A stretch of 64,000 nucleotides of DNA from Clostridium sp. CAG:557 (GTDB taxonomy: Bacteria; Bacillota; Clostridia; Oscillospirales; Acutalibacteraceae). The DNA is taken from positions 48,162 to 112,161 of the forward strand of contig FR883883.1 in the NCBI GenBank assembly GCA_000435275.1, given 5' to 3'. Below the pieces are notes generated by a model, which made no database searches, had not been told where the DNA came from, and saw only the letters and a list, made by a program, of their open reading frames with translations. The position numbers and the translations under genes are program-made. Of the stretch, positions 18,103 through 26,813 are shown piece after piece. Numbering within the stretch: position 1 is the stretch's first letter; each line of letters begins with the position of its first letter.

Positions 18103-18496
18103 AAAATAAGAAAATGCTAATAATATAGACTTAAATTAATAAAAATACTTACCGAAACGCATATTCTACTTTAAATCGTACATTTAATAATTGTATTATA
18201 CTAAAATCAATGAAAAAAGTCAACATTAATTTTTTTATTATTAAAAAATTTTTAACGGAGACGGTACTTTAGCGAATTTTCGCTTTGCTTAAGATGTTAA
18301 GCGAAGCTAGTAAAGGTTGGAATCTGCAGGTTGCATTAAAGTGTTTGCTATAAAAAGAATCGAATGCTATTCGCTTTGGCAAATTATAATATCAATATTT
18401 GCCGTTATGCGAATAGCATTTTGCTTTAAATTAAAATTTTAATTTGGGGCATAAAGTTTAAAATTTTTAGTTTTATGAATTTATAAAAACCATTAA
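18103..18496. other. Noncoding interval with two nested palindromes
   Basis: No gene visible. At 18363-18420 AATGCTATTCGC pairs with GCGAATAGCATT as an outer 12-bp stem enclosing a second stem GGCAAAT/ATTTGCC (18378-18384, 18397-18403); further out TTAAAG and CTTTAA can pair. At 18271-18320 there are two adjoining small hairpins, AGCGAA-TT-TTCGCT and GCTTAA-GATG-TTAAGC. The left part also holds the promoter region of tRNA-Glu. Confidence 0.6.
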
Positions 18497-19360
18497 TTAG
18501 TTCCCACAGCTATTGCAGCCACAACCGCAACCACCGCCGTTAGATTCATTATTTGTGTCTGTTGAACGAGGTGGGAAAAATTCGTCAGTTGGGAACTCAA
18601 GACGATTAAAGAGTTCACAAGGGTTATCTGACGTAGTGACGCATTCTTTTTCGGGAACACAGAAATCGTAAGAAGGTACAAGCATTTGAACGTTTCGTTC
18701 CAGTTGAACGATTGTAAACATGCCGAGAGTAACATAAACTGCGTTAGTATTATTTTTTAGTTGAAATTCTCCGCCAAACTTTTTACAGATACATTCAGGG
18801 ATATGACAATTTAATTCGCAACTGTCGTGACGGTCACAGCAAACTCTGGCAGATAAACCGATTGGTTCTGCAACTTGAACAGTAGCCTTTGGAAGATTTC
18901 TTACAGGAGAAGAATTTAAATCCAAATCGTCATAACAAGCGCCAGAATTAAAAACTTTAACTTTGCCTTCACTGCCGAATAGTATTACCTTTTTAGAGAA
19001 TACAGACAGTCCGGTTACATTTACAGGGCAAGCTGCTGGAGAAAGAAATACATCAAGGTTGACTTCAAAGAAAAATGTCATGTCGACAGAGTAAAAACCT
19101 TTGTTAAAAGGAACAGGCTCAAGGTCGACATAAACCGTTAAAACATCGGCGCTTTTAATGCGAACAGTGCAAGCTTGGTCAATTACATTTTGGCCAGCTT
19201 CGGTAAAATAAACGCGTAGATCTTGAAGACAGTCTTTATCAGCACAAGAATCATAGACTCTAAAAGCATCAATGCAAACTGCTTCTCTAAAATTTCCCGA
19301 TGAACTTTCATTTAACCCGCTTTGAGTATTTACTGCCGTAGGAAAAAGATTTTCTGACAT
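18497..19360 (-). CDS. Conserved clostridial Cys-rich protein, possibly spore coat
   Basis: 287 residues. The ATG at 19360 is chosen because GGAGG lies 8 bases before it; an ATG 15 bases earlier overlaps that site. The protein matches a family I recall from many spore-forming clostridia, with blocks FREAVCIDAFRVYDSCADKD (here split as FREAVCIDAF and VYDSCADKDC), VEPVPFNKGFYSVDMTFFF-like LEPVPFNKGFY, and FSKKVILFGSEG. The C-terminal tail GGGCGCGCNSCGN and a C-rich centre (RVCCDRHDSCELNC) suggest disulfide cross-linking or metal binding. A coat role is inference from Cys content and host biology. Confidence 0.7.
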   Translation of the reverse strand: MSENLFPTAVNTQSGLNESSSGNFREAVCIDAFRVYDSCADKDCLQDLRVYFTEAGQNVIDQACTVRIKSADVLTVYVDLEPVPFNKGFYSVDMTFFFEVNLDVFLSPAACPVNVTGLSVFSKKVILFGSEGKVKVFNSGACYDDLDLNSSPVRNLPKATVQVAEPIGLSARVCCDRHDSCELNCHIPECICKKFGGEFQLKNNTNAVYVTLGMFTIVQLERNVQMLVPSYDFCVPEKECVTTSDNPCELFNRLEFPTDEFFPPRSTDTNNESNGGGCGCGCNSCGN

Positions 19361-19592
19361 AATAAAAGCCTCCATTCAGATGATGAACTATGTTTTCAAT
19401 ACATATTATGTAATTTATAAAAGTGTGTTACAAAAATAAAGTTTGAATATGCATTTTCAAAAATAGTGGTTGTGTGTTATAATATTTTTTAGTGAATTAA
19501 AATCACCATGTCTTATGAATGATATGTTTTTTTAGAAAAATATATGTTATGATTTTATTGAATTTAAAGAAAAGCTGGGCATAATACTTGAC

Positions 19593-19622
19593 TTGACATA
19601 ATTGGGAAATTTAATATATAAT
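19593..19622 (+). promoter_or_regulatory. Promoter of the 19665 gene
   Basis: TTGACA at 19593-19598, an 18-base spacer and TATAAT at 19617-19622. Both hexamers match the consensus perfectly. Confidence 0.8.
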
Positions 19623-19664
19623 CAAATGTAACAAGGGAAAGCTTTTTGTGAGGAGATTTTATTT

Positions 19665-20237
19665 ATGGGGAATTTAAGCAGCACAAAAGAAAAAAATATT
19701 GTAAACTGCGGTTCAGTTTTTTTAAAAAAACAATTTTCCATAAATGAAATTAATAAATCTTTTCCTTACGAAGTTTGCACAATTCAGGATTTATACGACG
19801 CTACCAACTTAAAAAATGGTACTAATATTGATTTAGCCGCAGATTTAATCAACAAAACCGAGAATATAAAAATAGTTTTGACTGAAAACAGTGAATTTAA
19901 GGATTTGTCAATAAAATTTTGTGAGTCTCTGAGGGCACTAGGTTTAAATGCAGAACGATGCAATTTAAAAGAGGGAATTATTTTAGAAAATAGCAACGTA
20001 CTAATGATGTTGGATTTTGATTTAAGGTGTAAGTATTTAAAAAAGTTTTTTAATAAAAGTACAAATAAAAGTGTGAAAATTATAAATATTTTGTCAGAAA
20101 AACATGAAAGTGAAAAAAATGATGCGGAATTAAATCTTTATCATTTAGATTGGTTTAATTTTAGTAAAGCTTTATGTGTAGAAATACTTTTAAAATCTGT
20201 ATATTTAGGAATTTTAACTAAGTGTTACACACAATAA
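19665..20237 (+). CDS. Protein of unknown function
   Basis: 190 residues, GAGGAG before the ATG. Not recognised. The middle (IKIVLTENSEFKDLSIKFCESLRALGLNAERCN) has the feel of an alpha/beta fold such as a degenerate SIS domain, but no sugar-phosphate signature is visible. It precedes the PASTA pseudokinase by 47 bases and probably shares its transcript. Confidence 0.7.
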   Translation: MGNLSSTKEKNIVNCGSVFLKKQFSINEINKSFPYEVCTIQDLYDATNLKNGTNIDLAADLINKTENIKIVLTENSEFKDLSIKFCESLRALGLNAERCNLKEGIILENSNVLMMLDFDLRCKYLKKFFNKSTNKSVKIINILSEKHESEKNDAELNLYHLDWFNFSKALCVEILLKSVYLGILTKCYTQ

Positions 20238-20284
20238 ATTAAAAATTATCAGCCTAATTGAGAGTTAATTAAGCGAGGAATAAC

Positions 20285-21874
20285 ATGGGAAAATTTGAAA
20301 ATTTATGCATGAAATGTATGAGTGACAAAGGTGAACGAGAACAGTGCCCCTTTTGTGGGTATATAAATGACAATCATAAACAGGATGGAGTTGCTCACGA
20401 AAAGTTAGTCTTGCAAGATAAGTATGTTGTAGGTAGCAAACTCTCAGAAAATGCGGAATCTATTTGCTATGTGGGCTATGATATAAAGAATAATTCTAAA
20501 GTGCGTATAAGGGAGTTTTTTCCGTCAGAAATATGTGTTAGGGCTGAAAATAGCCTAAAGGTAATGGAAAAAGAAAGCTGCGGCGAAAAATTCAAAAGTC
20601 TAAAAAATGATTTTTTAAATTATTTTAGATCATTAGCAAAGGCTAGGGACATAGACGCAATTGTTCCAGTTTATGATATTTTTACAGATAATGGAACAGC
20701 GTATATCATATCAGAAGTTGTAGGCGGAACAACTCTTTTGGACTTTATTAAGAAAAACAATCATCCGATAGGTTGGGACACTGCAAAAATATTGTTTATG
20801 CCGGTTATTTCTGCATTCAGCCGACTAAGCCGAACTGGAGTAAAGCATCTTGCAATAAATCCAGGGTCATTAATAATTGGAAGAAACGGTAAAATGTATG
20901 TTTCTAATTTTTCTACACAAAATTTGCGACAGCTTGGAGTTTTTTTAGGTTTTGAATTTAACAAGGGCTTTACGGCGCCAGAGCAGTATATCAAAAATTG
21001 TGAATTGACGCAGGCTACGGATGTTTATGGACTTACGGCAACGTTGTTTTTTTCACTTGTGGGGTTCCCTCCAAAGGATGCATCAGAGAGAGGGACTGAC
21101 GATAGGCTGCTAATTCCTGTAAAAATTTTAAAAAATATTCCACCTCATGTAGTTTCGGCATTATCGAATGGATTAAAGGTTAATATTCAAAAACGCACGC
21201 AGACTTTTGAAATATTGCGCGATGAACTTACAGAAACCTCTGCAAAATATTTAAAAGAACAGGACACAAGTGCTTCCAAAAATGATTATAAAGTACCGTT
21301 TAAAAACAGAAAAAACATCTTTTTATGGACAATTTGTGCTACAATTGTTTTTTTAGCAATATTTGCTGCGATTTTTATTTTTTTTGTTAATAATAATGCG
21401 ACTCAGAAAAGTGAGCTGAAGCAAGATAACTTATTAATTCAAGAAAACATAGAAAATAAAGAAAGTATCATTGTTCCCAATTTAATTGGAAAAAGTTTTG
21501 ATGATTTGCAAAAAAATACTAATTCGGACGATTATAACATATTTTTGTCTGAAAAGGTATATGATGATAAAGTTGATGAAGGCAAGGTAATTTCTCAGAC
21601 GCCTCAACCTGAAACTTATGTAGAAAAGGGTTCGAATATAATAGTCTCAATAAGTAAGGGTCCTAAATTTAAAGTTTTGCCATCAATAGATGGCTTGTCT
21701 TTGTCGGATGCATCCTCAATTCTGTCGAAGCAGGGCTTTATTCCTATACAGGAAACTTTATATAGCGATGTTGTTGAGCAAGGAAAAATTGTAGGTTATA
21801 AGAACCATTCAAAAAGCGATAAGGTTGAGGTGGGTTCGCAGGTTACAATTATTGTTAGCAAAGGGAAGAAATAA
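20285..21874 (+). CDS. Zinc-ribbon PASTA pseudokinase
   Basis: 529 residues. Order: zinc ribbon (CMKC at ~8-11, CPFC at ~21-24), Ser/Thr-kinase fold (~45-320), one membrane helix (~345-368), two PASTA domains (~396-462, ~465-529). Catalytic residues are lost: the VAIK lysine is Arg76 (VRIREFFP), HRD is HLA (188-190), the metal-binding Asn is Ser195, and DFG is NFS (208-210); no glycine-rich loop. The structural APE (231-233) and DVYGL blocks remain. Such a protein could sense muropeptides through PASTA and act as a scaffold. A true kinase is unlikely from these changes. Confidence 0.85.
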   Translation: MGKFENLCMKCMSDKGEREQCPFCGYINDNHKQDGVAHEKLVLQDKYVVGSKLSENAESICYVGYDIKNNSKVRIREFFPSEICVRAENSLKVMEKESCGEKFKSLKNDFLNYFRSLAKARDIDAIVPVYDIFTDNGTAYIISEVVGGTTLLDFIKKNNHPIGWDTAKILFMPVISAFSRLSRTGVKHLAINPGSLIIGRNGKMYVSNFSTQNLRQLGVFLGFEFNKGFTAPEQYIKNCELTQATDVYGLTATLFFSLVGFPPKDASERGTDDRLLIPVKILKNIPPHVVSALSNGLKVNIQKRTQTFEILRDELTETSAKYLKEQDTSASKNDYKVPFKNRKNIFLWTICATIVFLAIFAAIFIFFVNNNATQKSELKQDNLLIQENIENKESIIVPNLIGKSFDDLQKNTNSDDYNIFLSEKVYDDKVDEGKVISQTPQPETYVEKGSNIIVSISKGPKFKVLPSIDGLSLSDASSILSKQGFIPIQETLYSDVVEQGKIVGYKNHSKSDKVEVGSQVTIIVSKGKK

Positions 21875-21891
21875 TTATAAAAATGAAGGCG

Positions 21892-21932
21892 GCAGCGCAG
21901 ACAACTTATTAAAAAAGTTAAGGCTGCGCTGC
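21892..21932. other. Hairpin after the pseudokinase gene
   Basis: GCAGCGCAG (21892-21900) and CTGCGCTGC (21924-21932) form a 9-bp GC-rich stem, with AACTT/AAGTT pairing inside. It could end transcription of the pseudokinase, although no T run follows. Confidence 0.55.
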
Positions 21933-21965
21933 ACTGTGTTACGCGGCGGGGTAATAATTTTTGAG

Positions 21966-21994
21966 TTTACTATTGCCTTTTTATGTGATATAAT
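21966..21994 (+). promoter_or_regulatory. feo operon promoter
   Basis: TTTACT at 21966-21971, 17-base spacer, TATAAT at 21989-21994. Confidence 0.6.
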
Positions 21995-22019
21995 TACTTA
22001 AGGTATTGTGTTAACTGAA

Positions 22020-22037
22020 TGTTAACCTTGGCTAACA
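22020..22037. promoter_or_regulatory. DtxR/MntR-like operator ahead of feoA
   Basis: TGTTAACC-TT-GGCTAACA is an 18-base inverted repeat with one mismatch, placed just downstream of the probable transcription start. It resembles the TTAGGYTAACCTAA-type boxes bound by DtxR-family regulators, and a DtxR-family gene is the last gene of this operon. Confidence 0.6.
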
Positions 22038-22056
22038 TTTTGAAAGGAGAATTTTT

Positions 22057-22287
22057 TTGAAAACGCTGAATGATTTAAAACCTGGCCAATTTGGAGTTGT
22101 GGAAAAAATTATATGCGATAAAGAATTACGAAGTAGAATTGTTGATATGGGGATAACTCCAGGAGCGCTAGTGATTATGAAAAGAATCGCACCGTTCGGA
22201 GATCCTATACAGATAAACGTGCGCGGATTTGACCTTAGTATTAGAAAGTCTGAAGCGAAAAATATAAAAATTAGAGAAAGGAAATAA
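22057..22287 (+). CDS. feoA: Ferrous iron transport protein A
   Basis: 76-residue SH3-like cytoplasmic partner of FeoB. Contains LKPGQFGVVEKI, the DMGITPGALVIMKRIAPFGDP block and a typical C-terminus. TTG start with AAAGGAG upstream. feoB begins 4 bases after its stop. Confidence 0.93.
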   Translation: MKTLNDLKPGQFGVVEKIICDKELRSRIVDMGITPGALVIMKRIAPFGDPIQINVRGFDLSIRKSEAKNIKIRERK

Positions 22288-22291
22288 TTTA

Positions 22292-24382
22292 ATGTCTACA
22301 ATTGCGTCACTAAAAGAAAAAAAGTCTACCAATATCAAAAATAAGAACATTAAAATAGCGTTAGTTGGGAATCCAAATTGTGGAAAAACTACGTTGTTTA
22401 ACCAGCTTACCGGAAGTAGCCAACATGTGGGAAACTGGCCGGGAGTTACGGTTGAGAAAAAAGAAGGAAGTTTAAAATTTAGGAATGTAAACATTGATGT
22501 GCTTGATTTACCAGGAATTTATTCTTTGTCACCATATTCATCAGAAGAAGTAATTACGAGAAATAGCCTGATTGACGACAACCCAGACGTGATAATAAAC
22601 ATTGTAGATGCGACGATTTTGGAAAGAAACTTGTACCTTACCACACAGCTTTTAGAATTGCAAAAACCAATGATAATCGCGTTTAATATGACAGATGTTA
22701 TTGAAAAAAAAGGTGACATAATTGATTATAATGCATTTAGGACAGAGCTGAATGTGCCAATTGTGCCAATATCGGCCAATAAAGGAATAGGAATTAAAGA
22801 GCTTTTAGATTTGGCGGTTCGCTGTGCAGAAAGTAAAAGCAAAGTGTCAAGAAAAAATATATATGATGATAAAATTGAAAAAGTTATTTCTAAAATAGAA
22901 AATGAATTGGCTGCAGAACCAAACTTTTATAAGATGAAAAATAGTGTAAATTTACGTTGGTTAGCAATCAAAATTTTTGAAAATGATGAATTAGTTATTA
23001 AAAAAATAAAATTACCCAAAAATCTGAGCAAAAATATAGATTTATATAGAAAAATGCTTTCCATTCCGGAGCATGTGGACGAACAGATGGTTATCGCTGA
23101 CCAACGGTATAAGTACATATATGCACTTTGCAAATCTGCAATTAAGCGCAAACATCCTCCGGAATACATAACTTTAACGGACAGAATTGATAAAATCGTA
23201 ACAAACAAATTTTTGGCAGTACCAATATTTGCTCTAATAATGATTTTTATTTTCTACATAACTTTTGGTCCAATCGGCTCATTTTTTAGGATTCAGTTTG
23301 AATTTTTCATTAAAGATGTTTTTGGCGGATTTATTTTAAATTTATTGACTAATTTAGGTGCGGCAGAGTGGTCCAAAAGTTTAATTGTAGGGGGCATAAT
23401 AGAAGGTGTAGGCTCGGTAATATCGTTCTTGCCACAAGTTATGATATTGTTTACGTTGCTGTCAATTTTGGAGGACAGTGGATATATGGCAAGAGCGGCA
23501 TTTATTACTGATAAACTTTTGCGCAAGGTTGGCTTATCTGGAAGAGCGTTTGTTCCGTTGCTTATGGGGTTCGGTTGCACTGTTCCGGCGGTGCTTGGAA
23601 CAAGAATTTTAGAGAAGGAAAACGATAAAAAACTTACAATTTTGATGATTCCATTTATGTCTTGCAGTGCAAAAATGCCTGTATATGCTATGTTTATTGC
23701 GGCGTTGTTTAAAGAACATCAAGTTTTGGCAATTTCTTCGATTTATTTGTTGGGAATTTTAGTGGCAATATTCACTGCAATGGTTTTCAAAAAGCCTGTG
23801 CTAAAAGGCGAAACAGCTTCTTTTATAATGGAATTGCCAGAATATAGGCTGCCAACATTTAAAAATTTGTGTTTGCATGTTGGTGAACGCGTGAAAGATT
23901 TTATAGTGAAAGCTGGAACAATTTTGGTTGCGGCAACAATTATAATTTGGTTTTTACAGTCATTTAATTTAAACTTCCAAATGGTTGCAGATAGAAGTCA
24001 AAGTATTTTGGCATCAATTGGCATGGGTATAGCACCTATATTTTCTTTATGCGGATTCGGAGATTGGCGTGCAGCGGTTTCTTTGCTGTCAGGATTAATC
24101 GCGAAGGAATCTGTTGTTAGTACGATGGCAGTCCTTTATGGAACTGGTGGACTCGATGGGATTTCTCATGTAATTTCCGAACAATTTACTACGATTTCGG
24201 CATATGCGTTTATGGTTTTTGTTTTGCTATATACACCTTGCATCGCGGCTTTATCTGCCATACATAAAGAGTTAAAAAGTACAAAATGGACGATTATTGC
24301 AATTGGATATCAACTGATTTTGGCTTGGGTTGCATCTGTGTTAGTTTATCAAATTGGAACGCTTGTTTTTAATATTTTTTAA
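22292..24382 (+). CDS. feoB: Ferrous iron transporter B
   Basis: Membrane Fe2+ importer with an N-terminal G protein domain. 696 residues. G motifs: GNPNCGKTTLFNQL (G1), GVTVEKKEG (G2), DLPGIYSLSPYS (G3), NMTD (G4), then SANKG (G5). The C-terminal half has about eight or more membrane segments with the two Gate motifs around VISFLPQVMILF and LMGFGCTVPAVLGTR. Start has AAAGGAAAT upstream. Confidence 0.96.
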   Translation: MSTIASLKEKKSTNIKNKNIKIALVGNPNCGKTTLFNQLTGSSQHVGNWPGVTVEKKEGSLKFRNVNIDVLDLPGIYSLSPYSSEEVITRNSLIDDNPDVIINIVDATILERNLYLTTQLLELQKPMIIAFNMTDVIEKKGDIIDYNAFRTELNVPIVPISANKGIGIKELLDLAVRCAESKSKVSRKNIYDDKIEKVISKIENELAAEPNFYKMKNSVNLRWLAIKIFENDELVIKKIKLPKNLSKNIDLYRKMLSIPEHVDEQMVIADQRYKYIYALCKSAIKRKHPPEYITLTDRIDKIVTNKFLAVPIFALIMIFIFYITFGPIGSFFRIQFEFFIKDVFGGFILNLLTNLGAAEWSKSLIVGGIIEGVGSVISFLPQVMILFTLLSILEDSGYMARAAFITDKLLRKVGLSGRAFVPLLMGFGCTVPAVLGTRILEKENDKKLTILMIPFMSCSAKMPVYAMFIAALFKEHQVLAISSIYLLGILVAIFTAMVFKKPVLKGETASFIMELPEYRLPTFKNLCLHVGERVKDFIVKAGTILVAATIIIWFLQSFNLNFQMVADRSQSILASIGMGIAPIFSLCGFGDWRAAVSLLSGLIAKESVVSTMAVLYGTGGLDGISHVISEQFTTISAYAFMVFVLLYTPCIAALSAIHKELKSTKWTIIAIGYQLILAWVASVLVYQIGTLVFNIF

Positions 24383-24407
24383 AAAGTACAAAAAGGGGAG
24401 GGCTTTT

Positions 24408-24563
24408 ATGATTATTGATTTATTTATAGCGACTTTTGCTGTTTTTATAGTTGTTTTTGCTGTCAAAAAACAAATTAAATCTTATAAAAAAAATGGATTT
24501 GCTGCGATTTGTTCCGGAAGTTGTGTTTCTTGTGAAAAAAATTGTAATTTTCGCAAAAATTAG
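24408..24563 (+). CDS. FeoB-associated Cys-rich membrane protein
   Basis: 51 residues: one N-terminal membrane helix (IDLFIATFAVFIVVFAV), a basic stretch, then CSGSCVSCEKNC. This matches the small FeoB-associated Cys-rich family found after feoB in Firmicutes. ATG chosen because GGGGAGGG lies 6 bases upstream. Probably helps FeoB function; its exact role is not known. Confidence 0.85.
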   Translation: MIIDLFIATFAVFIVVFAVKKQIKSYKKNGFAAICSGSCVSCEKNCNFRKN

Positions 24564-24573
24564 GAGTATTATT

Positions 24574-24972
24574 ATGGAATGCATGACCAAACTGACAGGT
24601 TCACTTGAAGATTATTTGGAAGCGGCATATTTAATTGAAAAAAATAAGGGCGAGGTCAGAATTACTGACATCGCGCTTTTTATGAATTTGTCCAAGCCCA
24701 GTGTGAATAAAGCCGTTTCGAACTTAAAAGACAATGGACTGTTAGAACACGAAAAATACGGATTGATAAAACTTACTGAACCTGGAACAAAATTAGCAAA
24801 AGAGATTTATTTTAGACACGAAACATTGACGAAATTTTTTATAGGGACTTTGGGCATAAAGCCAGAAGTTGCGGAGGAAGAAGCTTGTAAAATAGAACAT
24901 ATTATTAGTCATCAAACTTTGAGCAAGTTAGTTGATTATATGCAGAAAAAGAATTTTATTGATAAAAGTTAA
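24574..24972 (+). CDS. DtxR/MntR family metal-dependent regulator
   Basis: 132 residues from the ATG with TAGGAG upstream. The N-terminal winged helix (SLEDYLEAAYLIEKNKGEVR, VRITDIA, SKPSVNKAVSNLK) and the dimerisation/metal-binding domain (FRHETLTKFFIGTLG, EEEACKIEHIIS) are clear; no SH3 domain, as in MntR-type proteins. In the feo operon it most likely senses Fe2+ and represses the operon at the palindrome at 22020. Confidence 0.9.
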   Translation: MECMTKLTGSLEDYLEAAYLIEKNKGEVRITDIALFMNLSKPSVNKAVSNLKDNGLLEHEKYGLIKLTEPGTKLAKEIYFRHETLTKFFIGTLGIKPEVAEEEACKIEHIISHQTLSKLVDYMQKKNFIDKS

Positions 24973-24989
24973 ATAAAATTGGTGTAAAA

Positions 24990-25022
24990 AAAACGGTGTA
25001 ATATGGTTACACCGTTTTTTTA
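24990..25022. terminator. Bidirectional terminator between feo operon and trxB
   Basis: CGGTGTAA and TTACACCG form a strong stem flanked by A and T runs on both sides, so it can stop both converging transcripts. Confidence 0.92.
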
Positions 25023-25028
25023 AGTTTT

Positions 25029-25934
25029 TTAATTCAAATATTTAGATACATTTGCAGCAGCAGCAGCTCCGTCTGCCTCTGCGGTGACTATTTGCCGCAA
25101 AGATTTTTTCCGCGTGTCGCCGGCAACAAAAACTCCTGACACATTAGTAATACAAGATTCGTCTGACAAAATATAACCGCTTTCATCTAATTTTATAAAA
25201 TTAGAAAAAATATTGTTATCCGGCATCAAACCAATAGCAACAAAAACTGCTGAAACATTTAATTTGATTTCTTTTTTTAAAATTTTATCAAAAACCCGAA
25301 CAAAAGAAACGGAACCTGATTTTCCGCCGATTTCTGAGATTGTAGAGTTAAGTTTTAAAGCTATATTGCTTTTGTCTTGTACAGCCTCAAATAAAATTCT
25401 TTCGCCTCTAATTTTATCATTACGAATCAAGATTGTTACACTTTTACATATGTTTGACAAAAATAGCGCATCTTCTAGTGCGGTATTTCCTGCACCAACA
25501 ACCGCAACGTCTTTGTCTTTAAAAAAAGCTCCGTCGCATGTAGCGCAATAAGAAACTCCTCTGCCAGAAAATTCTTTCTCGCCTTTACAACCGAGTTCTC
25601 TGCGCTTAACTCCATTTGCAATTATAACCGTTTTTGCCTCATATCCGTTAAAATCTGTAAAAACTTTCTTTATTTTGTCCGAAAAATCTACTCTTTTAAC
25701 TTCTTCAAATAAAACTTCCACATTTTTGCTAATAACTTGATTATAAAGATTCATAGAAAAATCTGCACCGGATATATTTTCAATTGCAGGATAATTTTCT
25801 ACTTCACCTGTTGTGGCAACTTGCCCGCCGCAGACAGATTTTTCTAAAATCAAAACAGAAAATCCAGCTCTAGCAGCATATAAAGCAGTAGTTAAACCTG
25901 CAGGGCCTGCACCGATTATGATTACATCTTTCAA
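25029..25934 (-). CDS. trxB: Thioredoxin reductase
   Basis: NADPH- and FAD-dependent reduction of thioredoxin. 301 residues from a TTG with AAGGTG 9 bases upstream. FAD motif IIGAGPAGLTTALYAARAG, redox CATC in YCATCDGAFF, NADP motif VVGAGNTALEDALFLS, and C-terminal GVFVAGDTRKKSLRQIVTA. The longer upstream extension lacks a ribosome site. Last gene of a minus-strand run with proS and two wall hydrolases. Confidence 0.93.
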   Translation of the reverse strand: MKDVIIIGAGPAGLTTALYAARAGFSVLILEKSVCGGQVATTGEVENYPAIENISGADFSMNLYNQVISKNVEVLFEEVKRVDFSDKIKKVFTDFNGYEAKTVIIANGVKRRELGCKGEKEFSGRGVSYCATCDGAFFKDKDVAVVGAGNTALEDALFLSNICKSVTILIRNDKIRGERILFEAVQDKSNIALKLNSTISEIGGKSGSVSFVRVFDKILKKEIKLNVSAVFVAIGLMPDNNIFSNFIKLDESGYILSDESCITNVSGVFVAGDTRKKSLRQIVTAEADGAAAAANVSKYLN

Positions 25935-25977
25935 ACAAACACGCACCTTAAAAATAAATTTTTGCAATAATTTAGAT

Positions 25978-26796
25978 TTACTCATTAAAGAGATTTTTTA
26001 AAATTTCAGATACACTTTTATCAAAGTAGCCATCAGGGTCGGTTAGCGCAGCAGAACCATCTGTGGACCATCTCATTTGAGAAAAATTTGTTAAATAACT
26101 ATTACCTCTGCTAAAGTGCGGATATTTTTTTGACCATTCGGGGTAATATTTTTTCATATAATGTGTAGCTAAATTTATTGCCATACTATTTTCATTTCCG
26201 TCAATTGTAGTAGTACCATTAATTTGAACACCAGGTGGAGAGCTATGAATAAATAAAACACTTCCGTCTTCACATTGCCCTATACAAATCCACACATGGC
26301 CAGGGCCGCTCGTTATGTCGCCAGGTTTATAATCGATAATTTCATCTTTATTTTTATATTTACCAAAGCCACGATTTGCAAATTCATTTGCCATAATAGA
26401 TGATTTCATTACATAGCCGTCTTTTTCATTTTGAGTATTAAAAACGTTATAAATTGCCCAGCCAACAAAACCAGAACAGTCCAAACCTGCATTAATATTA
26501 TATTTGTAATTTAAAAAATTGTACCCTGCATCTTGCTTAGATGAAAAATTTTCCCAGCCTGGTAATACTCCAATATGAGTTGAGCCTTTACCGGAAGCAG
26601 TATCTTCTTCATTCCATCCGCCTCCCCATATATACATAGTTTTTCCAACAGGCAAAAGTGATGTACATAACAAATTTTTTATAGTTGCCAATCCAGGGGT
26701 GGGCTTTAAGGGGCAAGCAAAAGCTGAATTATGATTTATGAATACCGCCAGTAGGCAAAATAAAGTAAGGCATCTATTTTTAAAAGATGTAATCAA
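25978..26796 (-). CDS. Secreted NlpC/P60-like cysteine peptidase
   Basis: 272 residues. TTG at 26796 chosen because GGAGG lies 8 bases upstream; it gives a clean signal peptide (CLTLFCLLAVFINHNSAFA). NlpC/P60 traits: nucleophile in GLDCSGFVGWA, histidine in GPGHVWICIG. The domain is preceded by a W-rich MYIWGGGW segment seen in CHAP/NlpC proteins that hydrolyse wall peptides. The long C-terminal region has no known repeat. It follows the amidase gene directly, so the two probably act on the same wall substrate. Confidence 0.8.
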   Translation of the reverse strand: MITSFKNRCLTLFCLLAVFINHNSAFACPLKPTPGLATIKNLLCTSLLPVGKTMYIWGGGWNEEDTASGKGSTHIGVLPGWENFSSKQDAGYNFLNYKYNINAGLDCSGFVGWAIYNVFNTQNEKDGYVMKSSIMANEFANRGFGKYKNKDEIIDYKPGDITSGPGHVWICIGQCEDGSVLFIHSSPPGVQINGTTTIDGNENSMAINLATHYMKKYYPEWSKKYPHFSRGNSYLTNFSQMRWSTDGSAALTDPDGYFDKSVSEILKNLFNE

Positions 26797-26813
26797 CACT
26801 AGAACCTCCATCA

